Below, piece after piece: positions 1 through 5,125 of a stretch of 5,125 bases of DNA. The stretch lies in contig VGPE01000208.1 in NCBI GenBank assembly GCA_016875645.1, positions 1 to 5,125 on the forward strand, in the 5' to 3' direction. A program made the position numbers and the translations under genes. Position 1 is the stretch's first letter; every line of letters starts with the position of its first letter. The notes beneath the pieces were generated by a model. It was given only the letters and a program-made list of their open reading frames with translations. It did not search any database and was not told the origin of the DNA. The DNA is from Chloroflexota bacterium (lineage in GTDB: Bacteria; Chloroflexota; Limnocylindria; Limnocylindrales; CSP1-4).

Positions 1-625
1 GCAGGCCGGCCTCAAGAGCGTCACGGTCGCGATCGGTGGTCGCAACGCATACGGCTGGCTGCGTGCCGAGCGGGGCGTCCACCGGCTGGTTCGCATCAGC
101 CCGTTCGATTCCCAGAACCGGCGCCAGACCACGTTCGCCCTGGTCGAGGTGCTGCCCGAAGTCGAGGCGGACGATAGCGAGATCGAGCTCAACTGGGACG
201 AGATCCGCGTGGACACCTTCCGCTCGCAGGGCGCGGGCGGCCAGCACGTCAACAAGACGGACTCGGCCGTCCGCCTCACGCACCTCCCGACCGGGATCGT
301 CGCCCAGAGCCAGAACGAACGCTCGCAGACGCAGAACCGTGAGACTGCGATCAAGGTCCTCAAGGGCCGGCTGCTGGAGCGGCGCCTGGAGGAGCAGGAA
401 GCGGAGCGGCAGCGTCTCAAGGGCGAGCATGTCGTCGCCGGGTGGGGCAACCAGATCCGCAGCTACGTCCTGCACCCCTACCAGATGGTTAAGGATCTGC
501 GAACCGGCCACGAGACCTCCAACACGGGCGCGGTCCTCGACGGCGATCTCGACACGTTCATGCAGGCCGAGCTCGAGCGCGAGGCAACGGGCGCCCCGAT
601 CTCCGGCGACGCGGGCGCGGCGTGA
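1..625 (+). CDS. prfB: Peptide chain release factor 2, C-terminal part (5' end outside window)
   Basis: RF2 recognises UGA and UAA stop codons in the ribosomal A site and triggers peptidyl-tRNA hydrolysis in the cytoplasm. The frame is open from base 2 and gives 207 residues before TGA, a little over half of a usual RF2 of about 365 aa. Seen directly: the GVHRLVRISPFDS block with the SPF stop-codon-reading tripeptide (codons at 98-106), which separates RF2 from RF1. The GAGGQ catalytic loop follows (GGQ codons at 236-244); its Gln is the residue normally methylated by PrmC. Then come the conserved HVNKTDSAVRLTHLPTGIV, NERSQTQNR and WGNQIRSYVLHPYQMVKDLRT blocks, and the LDGDLDTFM tail. The N-terminal domain, and any programmed +1 frameshift site near codon 26, lie outside the window. 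No damage is visible. Its stop codon overlaps the start of the next gene. The identification is secure. Confidence 0.97.
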   Translation, partial: QAGLKSVTVAIGGRNAYGWLRAERGVHRLVRISPFDSQNRRQTTFALVEVLPEVEADDSEIELNWDEIRVDTFRSQGAGGQHVNKTDSAVRLTHLPTGIVAQSQNERSQTQNRETAIKVLKGRLLERRLEEQEAERQRLKGEHVVAGWGNQIRSYVLHPYQMVKDLRTGHETSNTGAVLDGDLDTFMQAELEREATGAPISGDAGAA

Positions 626-1548
626 GTTCGCCCGGGCTCGACCTCCCGGAACGCCCCGCCCGCCCCGACGACCTGGCCGCGTGCACCCGCCTCTGGGACG
701 TCGCGATCGGAGACTACGTCCGCCGGCTCAACCAGCCGTGGTTCCCGGGCGAGTTGGCGCCGTTGGAGCGCCTGCTCGGCCATCTGCTCACCACCGATCC
801 CGACCTCTTCCGCGTCGCCACCCGACCCGGCTCCGACGAACCCGTGGCCTTCGTCTCCGCCAACCGCCGCGGCGCCACATGGTTCCTGTCCATGCTCTTC
901 GTGGACCCCGCGCTGCAGCGGGAGGGCGTCGGACGTCGGCTCCTGGAGCGAGTGCTGCCGCCCCCTGGTGAGCGCCAGGGGATCGCATTGGGCACGGCCA
1001 CCGACTCGGCCCAGCCGATCTCAAACGGGCTCTACGCGACGTACGGCATCGTCCCCCGCATGCCGGTCTGGCGGCTGGTCGGGCGACCCGAACGGCACGA
1101 CGCCCTGGAGCGCCTGCCGGCCGACGTGGACGTCGAACTCCTCGCGGCCGCGACCGAGGCGCCCGACGCGGTGCACGCTCTCGATCGTGTGGTCGTCGGC
1201 CACGAGCGTCGGCCGGACCACGCGTTCCTGCTCGCCGAGCGACGCCTGCTTGCGATCTACTGGCGCGACGGTCAACCCGTCGGCTATGGCTACGCGTCAC
1301 CATCAGGCCGCTTCGGGCCGATGGCGGCCCTCGACGCGTCACTGCTGGCACCGATCGGCGCGCATCTGCTGTCCCTGTTCGAGGCGCCGGGCGCCTTTGC
1401 CGCCTGGGTTCCGGGTGCCGCCGGGCCCCTGACGACGATGCTGCTGCGCGCCGGCTTCCGCTTCGATCCGTTCCCGATGCTGCTGTGCTGGAGCGGCCCA
1501 CTCGCGGATCTGGAGCGCTACGTCCCGATCTCGGGTGCCCTGATCTGA
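622..1548 (+). CDS. GNAT-family N-acetyltransferase, possibly tandem-GNAT
   Basis: The predicted product is a 308-aa cytoplasmic acyl-CoA-dependent acetyltransferase; its acceptor is unknown. The first half carries a recognisable GNAT core. A beta-strand/turn with WFLSMLFVDPALQ leads into the acetyl-CoA pyrophosphate loop QREGVG (residues 99-104) and the following helix RRLLERVL. Further on is an N135-x-x-Y138-x-x-Y141-G142 pattern typical of the fourth GNAT motif. At about 308 aa it is twice a single GNAT domain. The second half (about 165-290, with DGQPVGYGYAS and TTMLLRAGFR) looks like a degenerate second GNAT fold without its own clear Q/RxxGxG/A loop; that is inference. The GTG start at 622 gives a GTGA overlap with the prfB stop and no separate Shine-Dalgarno site, so translation is probably coupled to prfB. 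A role in acetylating ribosomal or translation proteins is possible but unsupported beyond the neighbourhood. Confidence 0.85.
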   Translation: MSSPGLDLPERPARPDDLAACTRLWDVAIGDYVRRLNQPWFPGELAPLERLLGHLLTTDPDLFRVATRPGSDEPVAFVSANRRGATWFLSMLFVDPALQREGVGRRLLERVLPPPGERQGIALGTATDSAQPISNGLYATYGIVPRMPVWRLVGRPERHDALERLPADVDVELLAAATEAPDAVHALDRVVVGHERRPDHAFLLAERRLLAIYWRDGQPVGYGYASPSGRFGPMAALDASLLAPIGAHLLSLFEAPGAFAAWVPGAAGPLTTMLLRAGFRFDPFPMLLCWSGPLADLERYVPISGALI

Positions 1549-1568
1549 TTCGCAGCGCCCAGCCAGGC

Positions 1569-1592
1569 GGTGAGGCCGTGCCGACCCTCACC
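1569..1592. terminator. Candidate hairpin between convergent genes
   Basis: GGTGAGG (1569-1575) can pair with CCTCACC (1586-1592) around a 10-nt loop, in the 66-base gap between the convergent GNAT and enolase-superfamily stop codons. The position suits a two-way terminator. However, there is no T-tract on either strand, and a 7-bp stem is unremarkable in DNA of this base composition. Weak call. Confidence 0.2.
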
Positions 1593-1614
1593 CGCGGCCC
1601 TCGGCCTGCGTCGT

Positions 1615-2639
1615 CTACCGCGCCGGGATCTCCTCGATGGTGTGGTCGTCGAGCCAGTCCCAGTCCAGGGTGACGCCCAGGCCGGGCGCCGTCGGCAGCG
1701 GCAGCGGGCCGTCCGGCCCCGGCACCAGCGGGTCGCCGACGAGGCCGAAGCGATAGAACGGCTCCCAGAAGACCTCAGCGTAGGTCGTGTTGCGCAGGGA
1801 GCACGAGACGTGAAGGTTCGCGACGTCCATCAGTGGCGTGAGCGTGCCGTGCACCTCGAGACGTACTCGGCCGTGTAGCCCATCGGCGTCGTCTTCTCGG
1901 CGGCCAGGATGGGTGTCCGGAGCTCCGCCGCGAGACGTCGCAGCACGCCGAGGTGATAGTCGCTGACAGGCTCCTCGAACCAGCGGTACTCGAGGTCGTC
2001 GAGCACTCGGCCGACCTGCACAGCCTGGGCGACGTTGTAGTGTCCGCCCGCGTCGGCCATGAGCGGATAGCCCGGACCGACCGCCTCGCGCGCGGCCCGG
2101 ATGCGTGGCAGATCCAGCTCCGGCCCGAGCACCGCCCAGATCTTGTAGCCGTGGTAGCCGGCGGCGCGAACGGCGAGCACCTCGTCCACGGTGCCCTGGA
2201 CTGTCAGCGACGGGTAGCCGGACGGCGAGATGTAGGTCGGGATCGACTCGCGATAGAGGCCGAGGAGACGGCCGATGGGCAGCCCCGCCGCCTTCCCGGC
2301 GATGTCCCAGAACGCGATGTCGAGCAAGGCGACGATCGAGTCGCTGAGCGGATAGGTCCCGCGCGTGAAGGACATCAGCTCCTGCCAGCGCGCCTCGACG
2401 GCCACCGGATCCTTGCCGATGACCCGCTCTCGGAACACATCGCGCGCGAGGTAGCCCAGCCCCCGTCCCTCGCGGTTGAGCCCCCAGAGCATGGAGTGGC
2501 CCTGGATGCCCTCGTCGGTTGAGACGGTGGTCAGGAGGTACTCCCACGCCTCTGGCTGGCCGGGCGCACGGCCGCCGGGCGGCAGCGACGGCGAGGCGTC
2601 GACGGCGATGATCCGCGAGCGGATGTCGGTGACCTTCAT
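1615..2639 (-). pseudogene. Mandelate racemase/enolase-superfamily gene broken by an internal deletion
   Basis: Members abstract a proton next to a carboxylate in an Mg-dependent (beta/alpha)7-beta barrel; many are sugar-acid dehydratases or racemases. From ATG at 2639, 259 residues read cleanly. They comprise an N-terminal capping domain (about 1-125, ending DIAFWDIAGKAAGLPIGRLLG), then the barrel with K166 in GYKIW (likely Lys-base region), and metal ligands D196 (MADAGG), E222 or E223 (WFEEP) and E248 (LAAEKTT). After Y259 (codon 1865-1863) the frame runs within ten codons to a TGA. The family sequence resumes two nucleotides later in another frame as LEVHGTLTPLMDVANLHV (81 residues, from 1860 to TAG at 1617-1615), retaining the catalytic-type His (codon 1851-1849). 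In mandelate racemase the third Glu ligand and this His lie about 50 residues apart; here only about 15 remain. About 34 residues (3n+1 nt, near 100 nt), including the Asp/GGIT strand, are therefore absent. Inferred original length is about 375 aa. Specificity is not assignable. Confidence 0.85.
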
Positions 2640-2648
2640 GGGCGCGGG

Positions 2649-2653
2649 TCCTC
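2649..2653 (-). promoter_or_regulatory. Ribosome binding site of the enolase-superfamily gene
   Basis: On the minus strand GAGGA lies nine bases before the ATG at 2639 and shares bases with the TGA stop of the upstream propeller gene (2654-2652). This supports the ATG at 2639 as the start. It also indicates that the two genes are on one transcript with coupled translation. Confidence 0.65.
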
Positions 2654-3737
2654 AGCTGCGCTCGCGGAGCACGAGGTAGTGGAGATCGCTGCCGGTTGGT
2701 GTCGGGTAGGAGTGCAGCGCCGCCGCGATCAGGTCATCGCCAAGTGGCGCGAACGTGGGGTAGCCGCAGACGCTGCCCGGAACGTGCGACGCCTCCGGCC
2801 CGGCGGCGTAGAGCTGGCCGGCGAACCGCCACGATTCGCCTCCGTCGTCCGTCACCGACAGGCTCACGCCGTAGCGCCCGGGCACCTCGTCTCGATAGGC
2901 GCACATCACAGCGCCGGAGCGCAGCGTCCACAGGCGCACATTGGAGCCCTGGAACGGGGTCGGGCGATGCGGGCTCCACGTCCGGCCCTCGTCGGCGGAC
3001 CAGGCCTGGACGCTCTGGAGCGTGAGGTGCTCCCGGACCACGGCGAGGAAGCGCCCGTCGGCGAGGCGGACGGTGTCGACGTCGCTGTAATCGCGGTCCG
3101 GCGCCGCAGCGACCAGCGTCACCGGCTCGAAGGCCCGCGCGTCCGGGCCGCTGAACGTCACGCCTGCCTGCCACTCGCGGTCGCGCTCCAGGGTGCCGCT
3201 CACCGTCCACAGGAGCCGGCCATCCGCGAGCGGATGCGGGCTCGAACCGCCGAAGAACTCGGTCCAGGTGGGGAAGAGGCGGATCTCCGGCTCCGGGGCG
3301 GACCAGGTCTCACCGCCGTCCGCCGAGAACGTCGCGCTGCCGAACCAGCCGGTCATCGGCTCCCTGCCCGGCAGCGAGCGGTCCACCTGGATCTGGCCGT
3401 AGCCGAGGCGAAGGCGCCCGTCGAACAGTCGCACCAGGCCACCGAAGACGAGGCTGAACCAGCCGGGCGTCGCAACGACCGGTCGTGGAGGGCTCCACGT
3501 CCGGCCGCCGTCTCCCGAGTCCGAGAGCATGATCGCCCCGTCGTTGGCGTTCTCGGGGGTGCTGCCCTCCGTGAAGGCCAGCAGAAGTCTGCCGCCGGGC
3601 ATGGCGAGCAGGCTCGGGACCATGTGGCGGCGAAGGGGACGGGGCCGGAAGAGCACGCGCGCGTCGACGACTTCGAACGGCGAGCTCGCGGGCAGGCGCG
3701 GGTTCGGCGCGAGCGCGGCGGCGAGCAACTCCGACAT
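2652..3737 (-). CDS. Sialidase-like Asp-box (BNR) beta-propeller protein
   Basis: The 361-aa product has the repeat pattern of the six-bladed sialidase/neuraminidase fold. Four Asp boxes (SxDxGxTW type) are readable: residues 74-81 (SGDGGRTW), 138-145 (SADGGETW), 247-254 (SADEGRTW) and 296-303 (TDDGGESW). Strands such as GGRLLLAF, DGRLRLGYG, DGRLLWTVSG and DGRFLAVVRE lie between them. The ATG at 3737 is chosen because GGAGGAGGG precedes it directly. The frame stays open upstream to 4007, but that stretch is arginine-rich, low-complexity and antisense to the PLP enzyme gene. There is no signal peptide or membrane segment, so the product is probably cytoplasmic, unlike secreted sialidases. Where sialidases have R-I-P near the first blade, this protein reads M39-V-P (HMVPSLLAM), so the first Arg of the sialic-acid triad seems missing; true sialidase activity is doubtful. 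It is the first gene of a two-gene operon with the enolase-superfamily gene, 12 bases apart. Substrate unknown. Confidence 0.85.
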   Translation of the reverse strand: MSELLAAALAPNPRLPASSPFEVVDARVLFRPRPLRRHMVPSLLAMPGGRLLLAFTEGSTPENANDGAIMLSDSGDGGRTWSPPRPVVATPGWFSLVFGGLVRLFDGRLRLGYGQIQVDRSLPGREPMTGWFGSATFSADGGETWSAPEPEIRLFPTWTEFFGGSSPHPLADGRLLWTVSGTLERDREWQAGVTFSGPDARAFEPVTLVAAAPDRDYSDVDTVRLADGRFLAVVREHLTLQSVQAWSADEGRTWSPHRPTPFQGSNVRLWTLRSGAVMCAYRDEVPGRYGVSLSVTDDGGESWRFAGQLYAAGPEASHVPGSVCGYPTFAPLGDDLIAAALHSYPTPTGSDLHYLVLRERS

Positions 3738-3746
3738 CCCTCCTCC
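3738..3746 (-). promoter_or_regulatory. Ribosome binding site of the propeller gene
   Basis: GGAGGAGGG on the minus strand runs right up to the ATG at 3737, leaving about four bases after the GGAGG core. The spacing is short, but it is the strongest Shine-Dalgarno match in the window and sets the start of the propeller protein well inside the longer open frame. Confidence 0.7.
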
Positions 3747-3790
3747 ATGCGGTACGGTGGCACCCCCGAACCCGGATTCTGCCGTCTCCC

Positions 3791-3794
3791 GAGG
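3791..3794 (+). promoter_or_regulatory. Ribosome binding site of the PLP enzyme gene
   Basis: GAGG sits five bases before the GTG at 3800. It supports that GTG as the start, since no ATG lies in frame close by. Confidence 0.5.
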
Positions 3795-3799
3795 TACCC

Positions 3800-4918
3800 G
3801 TGCCGGACTCCGCTGCTGCCGATCATCGTGCGCTGACCGAGGCCGAGCTGCGGGCGGCGATCGAAGCCATCCCGCGCGTCCCGCTCGCCCAGCTGCCGAC
3901 GCCCCTCGAGGAGCTGCCCCGGCTGCGAGCCGCCCTGGCGCGCGAGACACCCGGCGGACGGGCGCCGCGGATCTTCGTGAAGCGCGACGACCAGACCGGC
4001 CTTGCACTCGGTGGCAACAAGACGCGGATGTTCGAGTTCGTGATCGCCTCGGCGCTGGAACAGGGCGCCGACGTCGTTGTCGGCGGCGCGGCGGTCAACT
4101 CGAACTACGCGCGCCAGCTTGCCGCGGCGTGCGCGAAGGTGGGCCTCGAGTGCCATCTCATCCTGCGCCGGGTCCGCGGCGAACGCGATCGGGAGATCCA
4201 GGGGGCTCTGCTGCTGGACCTGATCGTCGGGGCGAAGGTGCAGTTGATCGAAGACGACCGGGCTGCCCAGACCGCGGCGCTCAACGCGCTGGCCGGGCGC
4301 CTGGAGCGCAACGGGCGGCGCGTCTTCCGGGCGCTACTCGCGAGCGAAGAGAGCAAGTGGCTCCAGAGCCTGGCGTACGTGGACGCCGTGCTGGAACTGG
4401 CGGCCCAGGCCCGGGAGGCCGGGATCACGATCGACCGGATCTACGCGGCCACGCTGGAGGCAACGCACGCGGGCATCCGGCTTGGCCTGACCGCGCTGGG
4501 TTCACCGGTGCGGTTCCTCGCGGTGAGCCCCAACGAGGCGTCCATCTGGCCGGGCCGGACCGTCGCGGAGGAGACCGCGCGTGCTGCGAACGAAGTCGCC
4601 GAATGGATCGGGATCCCGACCCGCCTCGACCCCGCCGACGTCGAGCTGACGATGGACTACGTCGGCGAGGCGTACGGGGCGGTGACACCCGGCGGCCAGG
4701 AGGCGATCCGCCTGTTCGGGGCGACGGAAGCGCTGCTGCTCGATCCCGTGTACACGGCCAAGGCCGCCGCCGCCCTGATCGACCACGTCCGACGCGGCCT
4801 CATCGGACCCGACGAGACCGTCGTGTTCTGGCACACGGGCGGCCTGCCGGCGATCTTCGCCTACGCGGCCGAGCTCGGGTTTCCCCCACCGCCCAACTCG
4901 ACGCCCGTCACGCCTTGA
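3800..4918 (+). CDS. Fold-type II PLP enzyme, D-cysteine desulfhydrase/ACC deaminase-like
   Basis: Family members use pyridoxal phosphate to deaminate D-cysteine, 1-aminocyclopropane-1-carboxylate or related small amino acids. The 372-aa product (usual length about 330-340) has an N-terminal extension of about 25 residues before LAQLPTPLEELPRL. Conserved blocks are IFVKRDDQTGLALGGNKTRMFEF with the Schiff-base lysine K74 (codon 4019-4021), NSNYARQLAAACAKVGL with S101 and N102 (usually QSNHARQ), LLLDPVYTAKAAAALID with Y318, and VVFWHTGGLPAIFAY near the C-terminus. Two glycine-rich elements differ from the family. The PxGGS region reads LLASEESKWLQSLAYV (about 179-194). The phosphate-binding GSGGTxAG loop reads T218-L-E-A-T-H-A-G225, placing E220 where glycines normally bind the cofactor phosphate. 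The start is GTG with a GAGG site upstream. The gene is intact, divergent from the propeller operon, and followed after 35 bases by an insertion-sequence end. Family membership is firm; substrate and full activity are uncertain. Confidence 0.88.
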   Translation: MPDSAAADHRALTEAELRAAIEAIPRVPLAQLPTPLEELPRLRAALARETPGGRAPRIFVKRDDQTGLALGGNKTRMFEFVIASALEQGADVVVGGAAVNSNYARQLAAACAKVGLECHLILRRVRGERDREIQGALLLDLIVGAKVQLIEDDRAAQTAALNALAGRLERNGRRVFRALLASEESKWLQSLAYVDAVLELAAQAREAGITIDRIYAATLEATHAGIRLGLTALGSPVRFLAVSPNEASIWPGRTVAEETARAANEVAEWIGIPTRLDPADVELTMDYVGEAYGAVTPGGQEAIRLFGATEALLLDPVYTAKAAAALIDHVRRGLIGPDETVVFWHTGGLPAIFAYAAELGFPPPPNSTPVTP

Positions 4919-4926
4919 GCCTGGTC

Positions 4927-4948
4927 GGGCCCATCATCGCCAGGGCCC
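4927..4948 (+). terminator. Candidate hairpin after the PLP enzyme gene
   Basis: Two copies of the self-complementary GGGCCC (4927-4932 and 4943-4948) can pair around a 10-nt loop, eight bases after the TGA. No T-tract follows, and the copies are short in GC-rich DNA. A terminator role is possible but weakly supported. Confidence 0.2.
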
Positions 4949-4959
4949 CGCGGTGTGGA

Positions 4960-4980
4960 CGGCCAGTGAAAGTGTCACCC
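4960..4980 (+). repeat. IS-end repeat, copy 1
   Basis: It has outer arms CGGCCAGTGA and TGTCACCC around the core AAG, and matches copy 2 at 18 of 21 positions. GTGA and TCAC inside it form a short inverted repeat. It is probably a transposase binding site in the left end of the element. Confidence 0.8.
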
Positions 4981-4986
4981 CATAAG

Positions 4987-5007
4987 CGGCCAGTGACTTT
5001 GTCACCC
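4987..5007 (+). repeat. IS-end repeat, copy 2
   Basis: It has the same arms as copy 1 but the core CTT, and starts 27 bases downstream of copy 1. It contains GTGAC-TTT-GTCAC, a perfect 5-bp palindrome with a 3-base spacer. It ends eight bases before the transposase ATG, so protein bound here could also repress the gene. Confidence 0.8.
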
Positions 5008-5015
5008 TCGATGCC

Positions 5016-5125
5016 ATGGAGACGAGGGAGACGATCAGCTTGGACACCCGGGCACAGCAGCGCATCTACGTCCTCAACCACGTCTTGGCCGGCGCACTGA
5101 CCGCCGCCGAGGCAGGGCGGATCCT
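5016..5125 (+). CDS. Transposase, N-terminal fragment (3' end outside window)
   Basis: From ATG at 5016 the frame reads 36 complete codons to the window edge, beginning METRETISLDTRAQQR and continuing IYVLNHVLAGALTAAEAGRI. The segment VLNHVLAGALTAAEAGRI resembles the start of the N-terminal helix-turn-helix found in ISNCY/IS1202-like and IS481-like transposases, where the next residues are usually of the type LGLSxRxVRRL. The catalytic DDE part is not in view, so the family is a tentative assignment. No good Shine-Dalgarno site precedes the ATG. A TTG at 5040 with GAGGGAG nine bases upstream is an alternative start. The frame is closed by TAA at 4983-4985, so the protein cannot begin before the second repeat. 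Confidence 0.65.
   Translation, partial: METRETISLDTRAQQRIYVLNHVLAGALTAAEAGRI

Larger units (their letters stand above)
3738..3799. other. Divergent intergenic region between propeller and PLP enzyme genes
   Basis: These 62 bases separate two divergently read genes, so promoters for both should lie here or inside the coding ends. Apart from the two ribosome binding sites I see no convincing -35/-10 pair and no clear operator palindrome. Any shared regulation of the two transcripts is inference from geometry alone. Confidence 0.5.
4954..5125 (+). mobile_element. Left end of an insertion sequence (continues past the window)
   Basis: Just after the PLP enzyme gene the sequence changes to a TGTGGAC start (about 4954), two near-identical 21-bp repeats, and the first codons of a transposase-like protein reading outward. 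Duplicated short repeats before a helix-turn-helix transposase gene are typical of IS ends. The exact boundary, target duplication and right end cannot be fixed without the rest of the element. The element lies outside the preceding gene, which is intact. Confidence 0.65.

Noticed and set aside
36..971. A 311-codon plus-strand frame across the prfB/GNAT junction.
   Set aside because: It is Arg/Ser-rich low-complexity sequence in the wrong frame, overlapping the conserved release factor and acetyltransferase frames.
1855..1866. Programmed ribosomal frameshifting to join the two enolase-superfamily frames.
   Set aside because: No slippery sequence or following stem was seen. A frameshift would also still leave out the missing barrel strand.
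3751..3804. GGTAC and GGCAC/GTGCC matches across the divergent gap as a possible operator or hairpin.
   Set aside because: The matches are only five bases, spaced about 40 apart and not symmetric, which is within chance expectation.
2679..3836. A 385-codon open frame antisense to the propeller gene.
   Set aside because: Its composition is that of a complementary-strand shadow, while the opposite strand has four clear Asp boxes and a strong ribosome binding site.
3738..4007. An N-terminal extension of the propeller protein by 90 residues.
   Set aside because: The extension is low-complexity and lies antisense to the start of the PLP enzyme gene. The ribosome binding site next to the ATG at 3737 decides for the shorter protein.
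3529..5100. A long open frame of about 520 codons on the plus strand, offset from the PLP enzyme gene and running through the IS end.
   Set aside because: It is arginine/proline-rich, has no family resemblance, and overlaps two recognisable genes. Stop-free frames are common by chance in DNA this GC-rich.
1..5125. CRISPR arrays, tRNA or rRNA genes and phage defence genes.
   Set aside because: There is no regularly spaced repeat series, no cloverleaf or rRNA signature, and no recognisable defence domain. The only direct repeats noted are the two copies at the IS end.

Overview
The window is high-GC (roughly 70%), gene-dense bacterial DNA with frequent GTG starts and very short gaps. It looks like a chromosomal segment of an uncultured or soil bacterium. 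The release factor 2 tail (SYVLHPYQMVKDLRT type) and the gene styles would fit Chloroflexota or a related high-GC phylum such as Actinomycetota. This placement is an impression, because no phylogenetic marker here could be compared. There is no gene-free stretch longer than about 120 bases.

Layout. 1-625 (+): the C-terminal part of peptide chain release factor 2 (prfB), with the SPF and GGQ motifs. 622-1548 (+): a GNAT-type acetyltransferase that starts on a GTG overlapping the prfB stop codon (GTGA). 1549-1614: a short convergent gap with one weak hairpin. 1615-2639 (-): a mandelate racemase/enolase-superfamily gene whose reading frame is broken by an internal deletion of about 100 nt. 2652-3737 (-): a sialidase-like Asp-box beta-propeller protein, translated just upstream of the enolase-superfamily gene in a two-gene operon. 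3738-3799: a 62-base divergent gap with ribosome binding sites for both flanking genes. 3800-4918 (+): a fold-type II PLP enzyme related to D-cysteine desulfhydrase/ACC deaminase, with unusual cofactor-loop residues. 4919-5015: a short gap that passes into the left end of an insertion sequence marked by two near-identical 21-bp repeats. 5016-5125 (+): the start of the transposase, cut by the window edge.

How the parts relate. prfB and the GNAT gene form a translationally coupled pair. The propeller and enolase-superfamily genes form an accessory, probably catabolic, cassette divergent from the PLP enzyme gene; the substrate cannot be told from sequence. The points most worth a second look are: the internal deletion that removes the catalytic-Asp strand of the enolase-superfamily protein; the paired IS-end repeats, whose 3-nt cores are reverse complements; the loss of the glycine-rich loops in the PLP enzyme; and the replacement of the sialidase Arg in the propeller protein. 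I did not find a convincing new multi-gene system.
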